This document shows positions 1 to 8,547 of a stretch of 62,234 nucleotides of DNA, one piece after another; within the stretch, counting starts at the first letter, position 1; each line of letters opens with the position of its first letter. The stretch spans positions 1 to 62,234 of the forward strand of contig JAHLLJ010000007.1 in the NCBI GenBank assembly GCA_020444205.1, written 5' to 3'. The notes below the pieces were generated by a model. The model was not told the DNA's origin and ran no database searches. It saw nothing but the letters and a program-made list of their open reading frames with translations. This DNA comes from Deltaproteobacteria bacterium. Lineage in GTDB: Bacteria > Desulfobacterota > Desulfarculia > Desulfarculales > Desulfarculaceae. The translations under genes and the position numbers were made by a program.

Positions 1-413
1 TCATGGGCTGCTACGGCATCGGGGTCACCCGCATCGTGGCCGCGGCCATCGAACAGGGCCACGACAAATGGGGCATAATCTTCCCCCTGGCCATTGCCCC
101 TTACTCAGTGGCCATTTTGCCCATGGCCGGAGACGGCGAGGTGATGGAAACGGCGGACAAGCTCTACGGCGAGCTCACAGCCGCGGGCATCGACGTGCTC
201 ATGGACGACCGCGACCTTCGGCCTGGGGTCAAATTCAAGGACGCCGACTTAATCGGCATCCCGCTCAGAGTCGTGGTGGGGGCCAAAGGGCTCAAAGAAG
301 GGGCCGTGGAGCTCAAGCACCGCCAGAGCGGCGACGTGGACATGATCCCCGTGGATGAGGCGGCGGGCCGCCTCATTGAAATGGTGCGCCAGGGCGGGGG
401 CCGGCCTCTGTAA
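1..413 (+). CDS. proS: Prolyl-tRNA synthetase, C-terminal part (5' end outside window)
   Basis: This is the last ~136 residues of a class II prolyl-tRNA synthetase, which charges tRNA-Pro with proline in the cytoplasm. The visible part opens with the class II motif 3 segment GCYGIGVTR (ATP binding) and continues into the anticodon-binding domain, with the typical stretch [11 protein letters not shown] and the later [20 protein letters not shown]. The reading frame is open at base 1, so the ATG at base 3 is an internal Met and not the start. A 97-bp gap separates it from the Rel/Spo gene on the same strand. Identification is from recognised family sequence. Confidence 0.93.
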   Translation, partial: MGCYGIGVTRIVAAAIEQGHDKWGIIFPLAIAPYSVAILPMAGDGEVMETADKLYGELTAAGIDVLMDDRDLRPGVKFKDADLIGIPLRVVVGAKGLKEGAVELKHRQSGDVDMIPVDEAAGRLIEMVRQGGGRPL

Positions 414-510
414 AGCACCGGTTGTGCAAGAGATGCTTGACCACGGCGCCCGCACGCGCAACAGTTGAATAAGCGGCAGTTAACCACAACCTAAATTAGA
501 GGCCTGGCGC

Positions 511-2664
511 TTGGCCCTGCAACGCATCAACGAAATCATAGACGCGGTCCGGGGATACCACCCCGGGGCCGACGTGGGCGCCATTCAAAAGGCCTATGTT
601 TTCTCCGCCAAGGTACACAAGGGACAGGTGCGCCGCTCGGGTGAGCCCTACCTCAGCCATCCCCTGGCCGTGGCCGCCCTTTTGGCTGAGATGCACACCG
701 ACGTGGCCAGCATCTGCGCTGCCCTGTTGCACGATGCGGTGGAGGACACCAACACCACCGTGGATGACGTGGCCAACCTTTTGGGCCGGGAGGTGGCTTT
801 GCTGGTCGACGGCGTGACCAAGATCACCCAGATCAGCGCCACCACCAAAACCGCCCAGCAAGCCGAGAACATGCGCAAGATGATCTTGGCCATGGCTAAC
901 GACATCCGCGTGTTACTCATCAAACTGGCCGACCGCTTGCACAACATGCGCACCCTGGGCTACATGCCCCCGGCCAAGCAACGTTCCATTGCCCAAGAAA
1001 CCCGCGATATCTACGCCCCCATGGCCCACCGCCTGGGTATCCGCCGCTGGCAGGCCGAGCTTGAGGATTGGACCCTCTACTTCCTGGAGCCCAACATCTA
1101 CCAGCGCATCAAGGACGGGGTGGCCACCCGCAAGAGCGAGCGGGAGCGCTTTATCGATGAAGTAAAGCAGGTGCTCCAGGAGCAGATGGCCGAACAGGGC
1201 ATTACCTGCAAGGTGGACGGACGGCCCAAGCACTTCTACAGCATCTACCGCAAAATGCAGCGCCGGGGCGTGGACATCGACCAGCTCTACGACCTCATCG
1301 CCTTTCGGGTGGTGGTGGATAAACTCCGGGACTGTTATGAGGCTCTGGGGGTGGTGCATAACGTGTGGAAGCCCATTCCCGGGCGCTTCCGCGACTACAT
1401 CGGCATGCCCAAGCCCAACATGTATCAGTCTTTGCACACCTCGGTGGTGGGGCCCATGGGCCAGCGCATGGAGATACAGATCCGCACCGATGAGATGCAC
1501 CGGGTGGCGGAGGAAGGCATCGCCGCCCATTGGCGCTACAAGGAACAGGGCGCGGGCGACGAGGCCGAGGAAGGGCGTTTCGCCTGGCTGCGCAAACTCA
1601 TGGAGTGGCAACGGGACCTGGAAGACCCCACCGAGTTCATGCAGTCGCTGAAAATGAACCTCTACCCGGGCGAGATATTCGTGTTCACCCCGGGCGGCGA
1701 GGTAAAGGCTCTGCCCCGTGGCTCCACCCCGGTGGACTTTGCCTACTCCATTCACACCGAGGTGGGCCACCAATGCGTGGGAGCCAGGGTAAACGGCCGC
1801 ATGGTGCCGCTAAAGAGCCAGCTCAGTACCGGCGACCAGGTGGAGATCATCACCCAGAATAACCACAAGCCCAGCAAGGACTGGCTGAACTTCGTGGCCA
1901 GCGGAAGGGCCCGCTCCAAAATACGCGCCTACATACGCGAGTCGGAGCGCTCCCGCTCGGTGAGCCTGGGCAGCGAGATTTTGGACAAGGAACTGCGCAA
2001 GCACAAGCTTACCCTGGCCTCGGTGCTTAAAGAAGGCAAGCTGGCCCCGGTGATGAGCGAGCTATCCTTCCAAGACAACGACCACCTGTTGGCCGCCGTG
2101 GCCTATGGCAAGGTGTCGCCTCGCCATATCGTAAATAAAATTCTCCCCCGCCCCGAGGCCAGTGAAGAAGAAAAACCTGGGCTCATCGAGCGTTCCCTAA
2201 AACGCCTGCGCCGCCGGCCGGCCCCGGAGGGCATCAAGGTAAAGGGCCTGGACGACATCCTGGTGCGCTTTGCCAAGTGCTGCAATCCCCTGCCCGGCGA
2301 CGAGGTGGTGGGCTACATCACCCGGGGGCGGGGGGTCACCATCCACCGGGCTGACTGCTCCCACGTGGCAGACCTTGACCCGGAGAGGCGGGTGGAGGTG
2401 GAGTGGGACCTGGCCAAGGAGGAGGTGCGCCCGGTGCGCATCCAGGTGATCAGCTCGGACCGGGCGGGCATCTTGGCCGACATGGCCGGAGTGATGAAAA
2501 AGCACGAGATCAATATCCTGGAAGCGGAGGTGAAAACCACCGAAGAACTCAAGGGCATCGCCACCTTCACCATTCAGGTGCACGACGCCAAGCAGCTTCA
2601 CCGGGTGCTAAAGGACATCGCCGGGCTCAAGGACATCCTTTCGGTGCGCAGGATGGACCACTGA
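511..2664 (+). CDS. Bifunctional (p)ppGpp synthetase/hydrolase (RelA/SpoT, Rsh)
   Basis: This 717-residue protein has the full long-RSH layout. The N-terminal HD hydrolase domain carries H50, the H74-D75 pair and E78-D79, so the hydrolase looks active. The synthetase domain (about 230-360) contains RPKHFYSIYRKM and the DLIAFRVVV segment. A TGS domain lies at about 389-450 and a C-terminal ACT domain at about 640-717. It makes and destroys the stringent-response alarmone (p)ppGpp. I chose the TTG at 511 because the family N-terminus begins about there (MALQRINEIIDAV) and there is no upstream in-frame ATG; the ribosome site is weak (GAGGCCTGGCG). It is the only Rsh gene in the window, so relA and spoT cannot be told apart by name. 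Confidence 0.93.
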   Translation: MALQRINEIIDAVRGYHPGADVGAIQKAYVFSAKVHKGQVRRSGEPYLSHPLAVAALLAEMHTDVASICAALLHDAVEDTNTTVDDVANLLGREVALLVDGVTKITQISATTKTAQQAENMRKMILAMANDIRVLLIKLADRLHNMRTLGYMPPAKQRSIAQETRDIYAPMAHRLGIRRWQAELEDWTLYFLEPNIYQRIKDGVATRKSERERFIDEVKQVLQEQMAEQGITCKVDGRPKHFYSIYRKMQRRGVDIDQLYDLIAFRVVVDKLRDCYEALGVVHNVWKPIPGRFRDYIGMPKPNMYQSLHTSVVGPMGQRMEIQIRTDEMHRVAEEGIAAHWRYKEQGAGDEAEEGRFAWLRKLMEWQRDLEDPTEFMQSLKMNLYPGEIFVFTPGGEVKALPRGSTPVDFAYSIHTEVGHQCVGARVNGRMVPLKSQLSTGDQVEIITQNNHKPSKDWLNFVASGRARSKIRAYIRESERSRSVSLGSEILDKELRKHKLTLASVLKEGKLAPVMSELSFQDNDHLLAAVAYGKVSPRHIVNKILPRPEASEEEKPGLIERSLKRLRRRPAPEGIKVKGLDDILVRFAKCCNPLPGDEVVGYITRGRGVTIHRADCSHVADLDPERRVEVEWDLAKEEVRPVRIQVISSDRAGILADMAGVMKKHEINILEAEVKTTEELKGIATFTIQVHDAKQLHRVLKDIAGLKDILSVRRMDH

Positions 2665-2741
2665 GGCGACCCGCCAAACAGCGGGCAAAAGCAAGCGGAG
2701 GACGCTGGCGCGCCCTCCGCAGAATTTTTTGGGGAAGCTTG

Positions 2742-2933
2742 TTAGGCGGGCTTGTTGATCACGCCAGAGCGCAGGCAACGAGTGCAAACCCTCACCCGGC
2801 GCACATGACCGTTTTCCACGGTGCGCACGCGCTGCAGGTTGGGATTGAAACGCCGCTTGGTTTTCCTGTGGGCGTGGCTCACATTGTTGCCCACCTGGGG
2901 CTTCTTACCGCAATATTCGCATACCTGGCTCAT
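2742..2933 (-). CDS. rpmB: 50S ribosomal protein L28
   Basis: A 63-residue basic protein of normal L28 length, beginning [20 protein letters not shown]. It keeps two CxxC pairs (CEYC near the N-terminus, CTRC near the C-terminus), the zinc-binding form of L28. The frame stays open 49 codons upstream of this ATG, but the start at 2933 is preceded by a good Shine-Dalgarno (GGGAGAGGA on the minus strand) and matches the family N-terminus. It stands alone on the minus strand, convergent with the Rel/Spo gene and divergent from infA. Confidence 0.95.
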   Translation of the reverse strand: MSQVCEYCGKKPQVGNNVSHAHRKTKRRFNPNLQRVRTVENGHVRRVRVCTRCLRSGVINKPA

Positions 2934-3171
2934 AGCTCGTATCCTCTCCCGAAGCCGGGCCTCAAAATGGTCCAGCCCTGTGCTGAAGTCGGAAATATAC
3001 ACATCACTCGGGGGGTTGACAAGTATTTTTATACTAGATGTGCCGGCCGCGGCCTTGACGCCGCCCCCCGCCCGTGGCATAGTTGACCCGCCGCGTAACC
3101 TCTGGAAACTCCTGAGCAGCCGGGCGGCAAGTCCGGGCGGCGTATTGTTACTTTAAGACCAAGGAGGCAGC

Positions 3172-3390
3172 TTGAGCCGCGACGATCTTATTCACCTTGA
3201 GGGCCAGGTCACCCGCACCCTGGGCGGGGGACAGATGGAAGTGGTCACCGAGCAAGGGCATACCTTGCGCGCCGTGTTAAGCGGCAGGATGAAGCGATTC
3301 AAGATCAAGGTTCTCGTGGGAGACCGGGTTCGCGTCAGCGTTTCACCATACGACCTCACTCACGGACTAATCACCTACCGGCTCAAGTAA
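3172..3390 (+). CDS. infA: Translation initiation factor IF-1
   Basis: A 72-residue protein of standard IF-1 length, made of one S1/OB-fold domain with the family pattern LEGQVTRTL, LSGRMKRFKIKVLVGDRV and LITYR. It binds the A site of the 30S subunit during initiation. The start is TTG at 3172, supported by a strong AAGGAGG site eight bases upstream at 3161. It is a single gene, with rpmB divergent upstream and a convergent hypothetical downstream. Confidence 0.95.
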   Translation: MSRDDLIHLEGQVTRTLGGGQMEVVTEQGHTLRAVLSGRMKRFKIKVLVGDRVRVSVSPYDLTHGLITYRLK

Positions 3391-3420
3391 CAGATACCAG
3401 CCTGGTTCAGCCCAGCGGCC

Positions 3421-4524
3421 CTAATCCTCGGCCCTGGGCGCGGCCGTTCCCACCAAGGGTTCCATTACCACTCTGCGCACCAGGGTCCGGGCCTCGGCAT
3501 CTTTATAGCCAGAAAGTATCTCTTCCAGCTCTTCAGCCGCATCCACGGCCTTGCGCCAGCCGGCGAGGCGCGCCTTTTCCACCGCCTCCCAGTCGCCGTG
3601 GTCCATGAACCCTTGCACCGCGGGCACGATCTCAGGGAACAAGAGCTTTAAGAATCCGGCCTGCCATACCGGGTACAGGCCCAGGGCTCCTTGGCTCTGA
3701 TGGGCCGCTATTTGGGCCAGGCGCCCCTGTGGCCCGCAATCAGCCATAAGGTCCTTGATGCCCCGCACGAAATGCTCCACATCGCTGCCCGGATGCTCAC
3801 TAGCGGCCATGCCCAAGAGTTCCTGGGCCGGGGCGGCATCACCGGCCTCGCCCATCTCATGCCACAGCACCGCCTGCATCTCGCCTTCCAACACCGGCTC
3901 CAAGGCCTCCCACGAGGGGTTGGTGACCACCTCCCGGTAGTCGCGGCCATAGGCCTGCAAGGCAAAGCGTTTGAACCCGGTCTGGCTGGGCCGGGGATCG
4001 GCCAACAAATCCCACACCAGATAGGGAAAGGGCCCGCTCCGCAAAAAGATGTCGCTACCCTGACGCAAACCAGGCAGGAACAAGATGTCTTGGGTCAGCT
4101 CTTCGCCCAACTGGTGCACCACCAAGCCGTCGGTCTGCCAGATTTTTTCCTGGCGGGCCAGGAAAAACACCGGCGCGCCGCCTCCCACCACCCCGGCTCC
4201 ATAGAGCAGGCCCAGGGGGACCAGCACCTGGTTGATGCCCTCGGTGTCCCAAGGGTCATAGCTGCGGCCGTTCAGGCTCAGGGGCTGGGGTTCTTTTTCC
4301 AGGGCCTCTTCCCAAAGCTGTTCCCGCTCGCTGACCCACTCCAGCACCTGGCTGGTGTCCTGCTCCTGCCAAGGAGGCAGGCCCCTCTCCCATTTGTAGA
4401 GGTTGCGCAGGCGCAGCAGCAGGCCGCACAGGCTGAAGCGCCCGGCCACCGAAGCGTCGGCAATGGCGCAGTTGTCTTTCACCTGGGCCAGCAGGCCCTC
4501 AGGCGGTTGTGATGCCTGCGCCAT
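3421..4524 (-). CDS. Conserved hypothetical protein downstream of gamma-carbonic anhydrase
   Basis: A 367-residue soluble protein with no signal peptide or membrane segment; I do not recognise a characterised family. It is rich in Trp, Leu and acidic residues (for example LYKWERGLPPW, SYDPWDTEGINQ) and looks mostly helical in its C-terminal half. It follows the gamma-carbonic anhydrase gene on the same strand: the TGA of that gene is one base from the ATG used here, which implies translational coupling. A GTG six codons earlier (4542) would overlap the upstream gene by 17 bases; I prefer the ATG because GGCAGG lies just upstream of it. It may be a conserved deltaproteobacterial family, but I infer no function. 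Confidence 0.75.
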   Translation of the reverse strand: MAQASQPPEGLLAQVKDNCAIADASVAGRFSLCGLLLRLRNLYKWERGLPPWQEQDTSQVLEWVSEREQLWEEALEKEPQPLSLNGRSYDPWDTEGINQVLVPLGLLYGAGVVGGGAPVFFLARQEKIWQTDGLVVHQLGEELTQDILFLPGLRQGSDIFLRSGPFPYLVWDLLADPRPSQTGFKRFALQAYGRDYREVVTNPSWEALEPVLEGEMQAVLWHEMGEAGDAAPAQELLGMAASEHPGSDVEHFVRGIKDLMADCGPQGRLAQIAAHQSQGALGLYPVWQAGFLKLLFPEIVPAVQGFMDHGDWEAVEKARLAGWRKAVDAAEELEEILSGYKDAEARTLVRRVVMEPLVGTAAPRAED

Positions 4525-4525
4525 C

Positions 4526-5059
4526 TCAGGCCTGCCGCTCACCGGCAGCGATCATTTCCTTGTGCATGGCCATGGCCTTGAGGTAGCGCTCCATGGTGGC
4601 TACCGTGGCCTGGCGCTGCTCAGGGGTCACTGGCCTTATCACCTTGGCGGGAATACCCGCCACCATGGTGTCCGGCGGCACCACCATGCCCGGGGGCACC
4701 ACCGCGCCCGCGGCCACGATGGACCCCTCCCCCACCTGAGCCCGGTCCAGCACCACCGCGCCCATGGCGATGAGCACCTGGTCTTCCACGGTGCACGAAT
4801 GCAAAACCACCCGGTGCCCCACCACCACCTCGCTGCCTACCTGGGTGCCCTGGCCCTTGTGGGACACATGGATAATGGTTCCGTCCTGAAGGTTGGTTCT
4901 CGCACCCACCCGGATCCAGTTGATGTCGCCACGCAGAACGCTGCCGTACCACACGCTGACCTCGGGACCCAACTCCACGTCGCCCAGGACCACCGCGCCC
5001 GGCGCGATGAAGGCGCTGGGGTCCACTTGGGGCGTATTTCCATTGATTGATTCGATCAT
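4526..5059 (-). CDS. Gamma-carbonic anhydrase family protein (hexapeptide repeat)
   Basis: A 177-residue left-handed beta-helix protein. Hexapeptide repeats run from about residue 12 to 140, and the three zinc-ligand histidines of the gamma class are in place (H64 in IIHV, H82 and H87 in GHRVVLHSC), with the conserved RGD and GARTNLQDGT segments. The family (YrdA/PaaY/CaiE-like) trimerises and binds metal between subunits; some members hydrate CO2 and others have unknown or thioesterase-linked roles, so activity is not certain. It is the first gene of a two-gene minus-strand unit and is divergent from the M23 peptidase gene, with 135 bp between them. Confidence 0.9.
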   Translation of the reverse strand: MIESINGNTPQVDPSAFIAPGAVVLGDVELGPEVSVWYGSVLRGDINWIRVGARTNLQDGTIIHVSHKGQGTQVGSEVVVGHRVVLHSCTVEDQVLIAMGAVVLDRAQVGEGSIVAAGAVVPPGMVVPPDTMVAGIPAKVIRPVTPEQRQATVATMERYLKAMAMHKEMIAAGERQA

Positions 5060-5118
5060 AAAGTAATATTACGGCTATGAATGGTGCCCGGCAAGCAGCT
5101 AGACACAGGGTAGCGTCC

Positions 5119-5147
5119 TTGACAGTGACCCTGGCCTGCCCTAACCT
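5119..5147 (+). promoter_or_regulatory. Candidate sigma-70 promoter for the M23 peptidase gene
   Basis: TTGACA at 5119-5124 is followed after exactly 17 bases by TAACCT at 5142-5147. The -35 is a perfect consensus match and the -10 matches at four of six positions. It lies in the 135-bp divergent gap, about 50 bp before the peptidase start, with a ribosome site (AAGGGAGC) after it. Confidence 0.4.
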
Positions 5148-5194
5148 TTTTTCAACGACCTCCAACTCCTCTTATCACCAAGGGAGCAAACTAT

Positions 5195-6565
5195 ATGGCC
5201 CGTGGAAAAAGCCGCCTCTGGATGGTGATCCTCATCCTGATCCTGGCCCTCTTGGGAGCCGGGGCTTTTTATATTTGGCCCCATCTGGAGGGTAACCCTC
5301 CCCAGGTAGCCCTGGAAAAGCCCCTCAAGTATTTGGGCAAGAGCAACACCGTGTTTCTCAGGGTGAGCGATCAGGGTAGCGGCCTTTCCTGGGTGCGGGT
5401 CACCATGCTGCAAAATGAACGCAAGGGTGTGGTGCTCAACCAGGCTTTTGACGCCCCCGGCGCGCCGGTAGCCTCGCTCAAGCTGGCCATCAATCCCCTG
5501 GAGATGGGCATGCGCCAAGGCAAGGCCACCCTGGTGGTAGAGGCGGCGGACCGCTCCTGGAGCGACTGGATGAAGGGCAATTTGGTGGTCCAGGAGTTCC
5601 CGGTGATGGTGGATACCACCCCGCCCCGAGTAAGCTCCCTGAGCCAGATAGTGCGCATCAACCGGGGCGGCGCAGGGCTGGCCGCGTACACGGTCAACGA
5701 GGCCGACGCCCGGCACGGAGTCAAGGTTGGCGATCGCATCTATGTGGGCTGGTCGCCCTGGCCCCAGCAGCCCAACACGAAACTATGCTACTTCGCCTAT
5801 GCCGAGGACCAACCCAAGGGGGAAAATATCGACCTTTGGGCCGAGGACATGGCCGGCAACAAGGCCCTGCAGCCTTTGAACGTCAAGGTGCGCTGGAAAA
5901 AATTCCGCACCGACGTGATCAACCTGAACGACCGCTTCATGAACAAAGTGGCCGCCCGTTTCACCTCCTTGATCCCTCCGGACCGGCAGACATCCCTGGC
6001 CAAGTTCCTATGGGTCAATCAGGACCTTCGGCAGAAAAACAACGCCAAGATATCCCAGGAGTCCCTGCCCAGCCAGGCCTATCAGCTCTGGCAAAACACC
6101 TTGGAGCGTCCTCTGGGGGCTCGCAAGGCCGCCTTTGGCGATCGCCGCAAGTACGTGCTTAACAAAGAGGTGGTAAGCCGTAGCGTGCATCTGGGACAGG
6201 ACCTGGCCCATACCGAGCGCAGCCCGGTAAAGGCCGCGGGCAAAGGCATTGTGCGCTACGCCGCTGACCTGGGCATATACGGCAACTGCGTCATCCTCAG
6301 CCACGGCCAGGGCGTGGCCAGCCTTTACGGTCACCTCTCGGCCATCCGGGTCAAAAAGGGCGACGAGGTAAAGCGTGGCCAGGTTATCGGCTTGTCGGGC
6401 ATGACCGGCCTGGCCCTGGGCGACCACCTGCACTTCTCGGTGCTGGTGGGAGGGGTGTTTGTCAATCCCACCGAATGGTGGGACCCCCACTGGGTGAAGG
6501 ACAACATCCTGCTGCGCTTCAGCGAGGCCGGGCTGCCCCAACCCCTGCCACCGGCCCAACAGTAG
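5195..6565 (+). CDS. Membrane-anchored M23 family (LytM) peptidase
   Basis: This 456-residue protein has an N-terminal membrane anchor or uncleaved signal (residues 8-27, LWMVILILILALLGAGAFYI), a long beta-rich extracytoplasmic region, and a C-terminal LytM domain. The zinc site is intact: HxxxD at H332-D336 and HxH at H411-H413 (DHLHFS), plus the SLYGHLS strand. Such enzymes cut peptidoglycan cross-bridges, or act as EnvC-like activators when the site is lost; here it is complete, so an active endopeptidase is expected. The middle region resembles the beta-sandwich segments seen before M23 domains in long deltaproteobacterial members. The start has AAGGGAGC upstream. It is followed after 4 bp by the ChaN-like lipoprotein gene, so the two are probably co-transcribed. 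Confidence 0.9.
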   Translation: MARGKSRLWMVILILILALLGAGAFYIWPHLEGNPPQVALEKPLKYLGKSNTVFLRVSDQGSGLSWVRVTMLQNERKGVVLNQAFDAPGAPVASLKLAINPLEMGMRQGKATLVVEAADRSWSDWMKGNLVVQEFPVMVDTTPPRVSSLSQIVRINRGGAGLAAYTVNEADARHGVKVGDRIYVGWSPWPQQPNTKLCYFAYAEDQPKGENIDLWAEDMAGNKALQPLNVKVRWKKFRTDVINLNDRFMNKVAARFTSLIPPDRQTSLAKFLWVNQDLRQKNNAKISQESLPSQAYQLWQNTLERPLGARKAAFGDRRKYVLNKEVVSRSVHLGQDLAHTERSPVKAAGKGIVRYAADLGIYGNCVILSHGQGVASLYGHLSAIRVKKGDEVKRGQVIGLSGMTGLALGDHLHFSVLVGGVFVNPTEWWDPHWVKDNILLRFSEAGLPQPLPPAQQ

Positions 6566-6569
6566 GGCC

Positions 6570-7757
6570 TTGGGCTACCGGCGCTTACAACGTGGCTGTC
6601 TTGGCCTGGCTTTGTCCCTCATGGCCCTGGCCGTGGGCTGCGCAGGCATGAACTCCACGCCGCCCCGCGTCCTGGCGCCAGGGGACTATCTGGCCCCTCC
6701 GGACCCACATCCCCTGAGCCGGGATGAGCTTGAGGGCCGCTTGGCCAAGGCCAGGGTGGTGCTGGTGGGCGAGCGCCACGACCACCCGGGCCACCACGCC
6801 ATCCAACTGCAAGTGCTAAAGGCCCTGGCCGCCCAGGGCCCCTTGGTGGTGGGGGTGGAGTGGTTGCAACAGGACGCCCAGCCCGCGTGCGATGCCCTTT
6901 CCGCGGGCAAGATCACCCTGGAAGAGTTTCGCGCCCAGGTTAAATGGGAGCAGAACTGGGGCTTCCCATGGAAGATGGTGGCGCCGATCTTTGCTGAGGT
7001 GCGTTCTCAAAGCCTCACCCTGGTGGCACTCAATGCCCCCCAAAGCGTGGTGCGCCAGGTGGCAAGGGGCGGCCTAAAGTCGCTTACCACACAGCAGCGG
7101 GCCTCCATTGCTCCGGCGCTAAACCTGGATGACCCGGTCTATCGCAAAAAGGTGGCCCGTCAGTTCGCCTTTCACGGTGTAAAAGACCCTGAAGCCCAGG
7201 AGAACTTTTTCGCGGCCCAGGTGGTGCGTGACGAGACCATGGCTCATAACTTGGCCCTGCGCCTGGTTCCCTGGCCCGACGGCGGTAAACGTGGTCTGGT
7301 GTTGGCCGGAGCCGGGCATGTGGCCGGAGACATGGGCCTGCCCCCGCGCATCACCCGGCGTCTGCCCGGAGCGCGGCCCCTTACTATCCTGCCGGTAAGC
7401 GCCAAGGGCGCCCTAATGATGAACATGGCGGGGGAAAATGCTCCCGCAGACCTGTTGGCCGTGTCCACGCCCGCCCCGCCGCCTCCCCCGCGTTTGGGCT
7501 TGCTCTTGGGGGTGGAAAAGGGAGGCCTGGTGGTAAAACGGCTAATACCCGGCAGCCCGGCCCAAAAGGCCGGGGTTTTGCCTGGTGATCTATTGCTGGC
7601 CGTGGACAGCAAACCCTTGAAATCGCCCAAAGGTATTCACGACGCCATCAAGGCCGCGCCTTTTGCGCCACACACCTATCTCGTAGAACGCAACGGCCAC
7701 CGTTTGAGCATAGATATCACTTTGCCCCGGCCTGGGGCCGCCGCTGCTCCCAAGTAG
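6570..7757 (+). CDS. ChaN-family (haem-binding-like) lipoprotein with C-terminal PDZ domain
   Basis: A 395-residue lipoprotein: an N-terminal signal ends in the lipobox LAVGC (Cys24), followed by a linker. The ChaN/DUF399 domain spans about 50-270 (VVLVGERHDHPGHH, VVGVEWLQQDAQPACD, and a late GAGHVAGD). A Pro-rich hinge (STPAPPPPPR) leads to a PDZ domain (about 307-390; LLLGVEKGGLVVKRLIPGSP, AGVLPGDLLLAVDSKPL). ChaN in Campylobacter is an iron-regulated surface lipoprotein that binds haem; the PDZ addition suggests contact with another envelope protein. The TTG start at 6570 lies 4 bp after the M23 gene, so translational coupling is likely. Confidence 0.85.
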   Translation: MGYRRLQRGCLGLALSLMALAVGCAGMNSTPPRVLAPGDYLAPPDPHPLSRDELEGRLAKARVVLVGERHDHPGHHAIQLQVLKALAAQGPLVVGVEWLQQDAQPACDALSAGKITLEEFRAQVKWEQNWGFPWKMVAPIFAEVRSQSLTLVALNAPQSVVRQVARGGLKSLTTQQRASIAPALNLDDPVYRKKVARQFAFHGVKDPEAQENFFAAQVVRDETMAHNLALRLVPWPDGGKRGLVLAGAGHVAGDMGLPPRITRRLPGARPLTILPVSAKGALMMNMAGENAPADLLAVSTPAPPPPPRLGLLLGVEKGGLVVKRLIPGSPAQKAGVLPGDLLLAVDSKPLKSPKGIHDAIKAAPFAPHTYLVERNGHRLSIDITLPRPGAAAAPK

Positions 7758-7900
7758 CTGGTTGTACTCTAACCCCGTTTGAACTCTGACTTTTCCGTTG
7801 CGCCCCTCTGCTTGTTTTGATATAGATATTCTGTCGCGGGAACGCCCCACCCCACGGCGAATTCCGACGCAAGACGCACAATCGCAAGTTAGGAGAGGCA

Positions 7901-8212
7901 ATGGAGCTGAACGTCGTTGCCCAAGAAAACCAGGCAAGAATCGAAATCGCCGGCAACATTGACGAGCGTGGCGCCGAGGAGATGAAAAGGCGTTTCCTGG
8001 ATCTTGATCTCGGTGCGCTCAAAGAGGTGACCCTGGACTTCAGCGGAGTCACCTTTATCGGTAGTTCGGGTATCGGAAAGCTGCTTTTGCTGTATAAAAA
8101 CTTGGCCCCCCACGGCGGCACGGTGCATATAGACAATATGTCTAAAGATATCTACACCATGTTCAAGGTGGTCAAGCTGGACAAAATTTTTCAAATCTCA
8201 CTGGGCTCTTGA
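7901..8212 (+). CDS. STAS-domain anti-sigma factor antagonist-like protein
   Basis: A 103-residue single STAS domain (SpoIIAA/RsbV type) with the central LDFSGVTFIGSSGIGKLL. The phosphorylatable serine would be S55 or S56; the Asp that usually precedes it is Gly here. Members cycle between a phosphorylated and a free state and bind an RsbW-type kinase when unphosphorylated. A strong ribosome site (AGGAGAGG) precedes the ATG. The phosphatase and kinase partners are encoded about 335 bp downstream on the same strand, so it is the likely antagonist of that switch. Confidence 0.88.
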   Translation: MELNVVAQENQARIEIAGNIDERGAEEMKRRFLDLDLGALKEVTLDFSGVTFIGSSGIGKLLLLYKNLAPHGGTVHIDNMSKDIYTMFKVVKLDKIFQISLGS

Positions 8213-8547
8213 ACAGGACCTTTTTTTGCCTGCCCGCCAGATGTTTCCACCAGAGATTGCCTTCGACCGTGGGCTAAAGGCATTGCGCCCAGCCCTGTGT
8301 TGACCAACTCAAGCCATCCCCGGCCAAAACCAAGGCGTTGCCGACCGGCGCGTCAGTTCGTCTACTAACGCCCTCGTACCGCGCCGCGGTTCACTTATCA
8401 CCAAGCGTCCTCTCATCACCTTATGTTATAAGGACTATTGCGCCTTGCAGGGGCCACAGCCCAGACGCGCGGCGGCATACTAGGCGCAAACACTCCTTTG
8501 GGCGATGGCCAAGCGGGATTTAGTGCACCGATACGGAGGCGAATTGC
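8213..8547. other. 335-bp gap without a convincing gene
   Basis: It lies between the STAS gene and the phosphatase gene. A 61-codon frame at 8338-8523 has no ribosome site and no protein-like composition. A run of seven T residues just after the STAS stop has no clear hairpin before it. An AT-rich patch near 8421 (TTATGTTATAAGG) could hold a -10 element for the downstream pair, but no good -35 sits at the right distance. I see no structured RNA. Confidence 0.5.

Noticed and set aside
2403-3086. 227-codon frame spanning the rsh end and rpmB
   Set aside because: Shadow frame across two certain genes on both strands.
8338-8523. 61-codon frame in the gap before the phosphatase gene
   Set aside because: Basic, low-information translation without a start signal.
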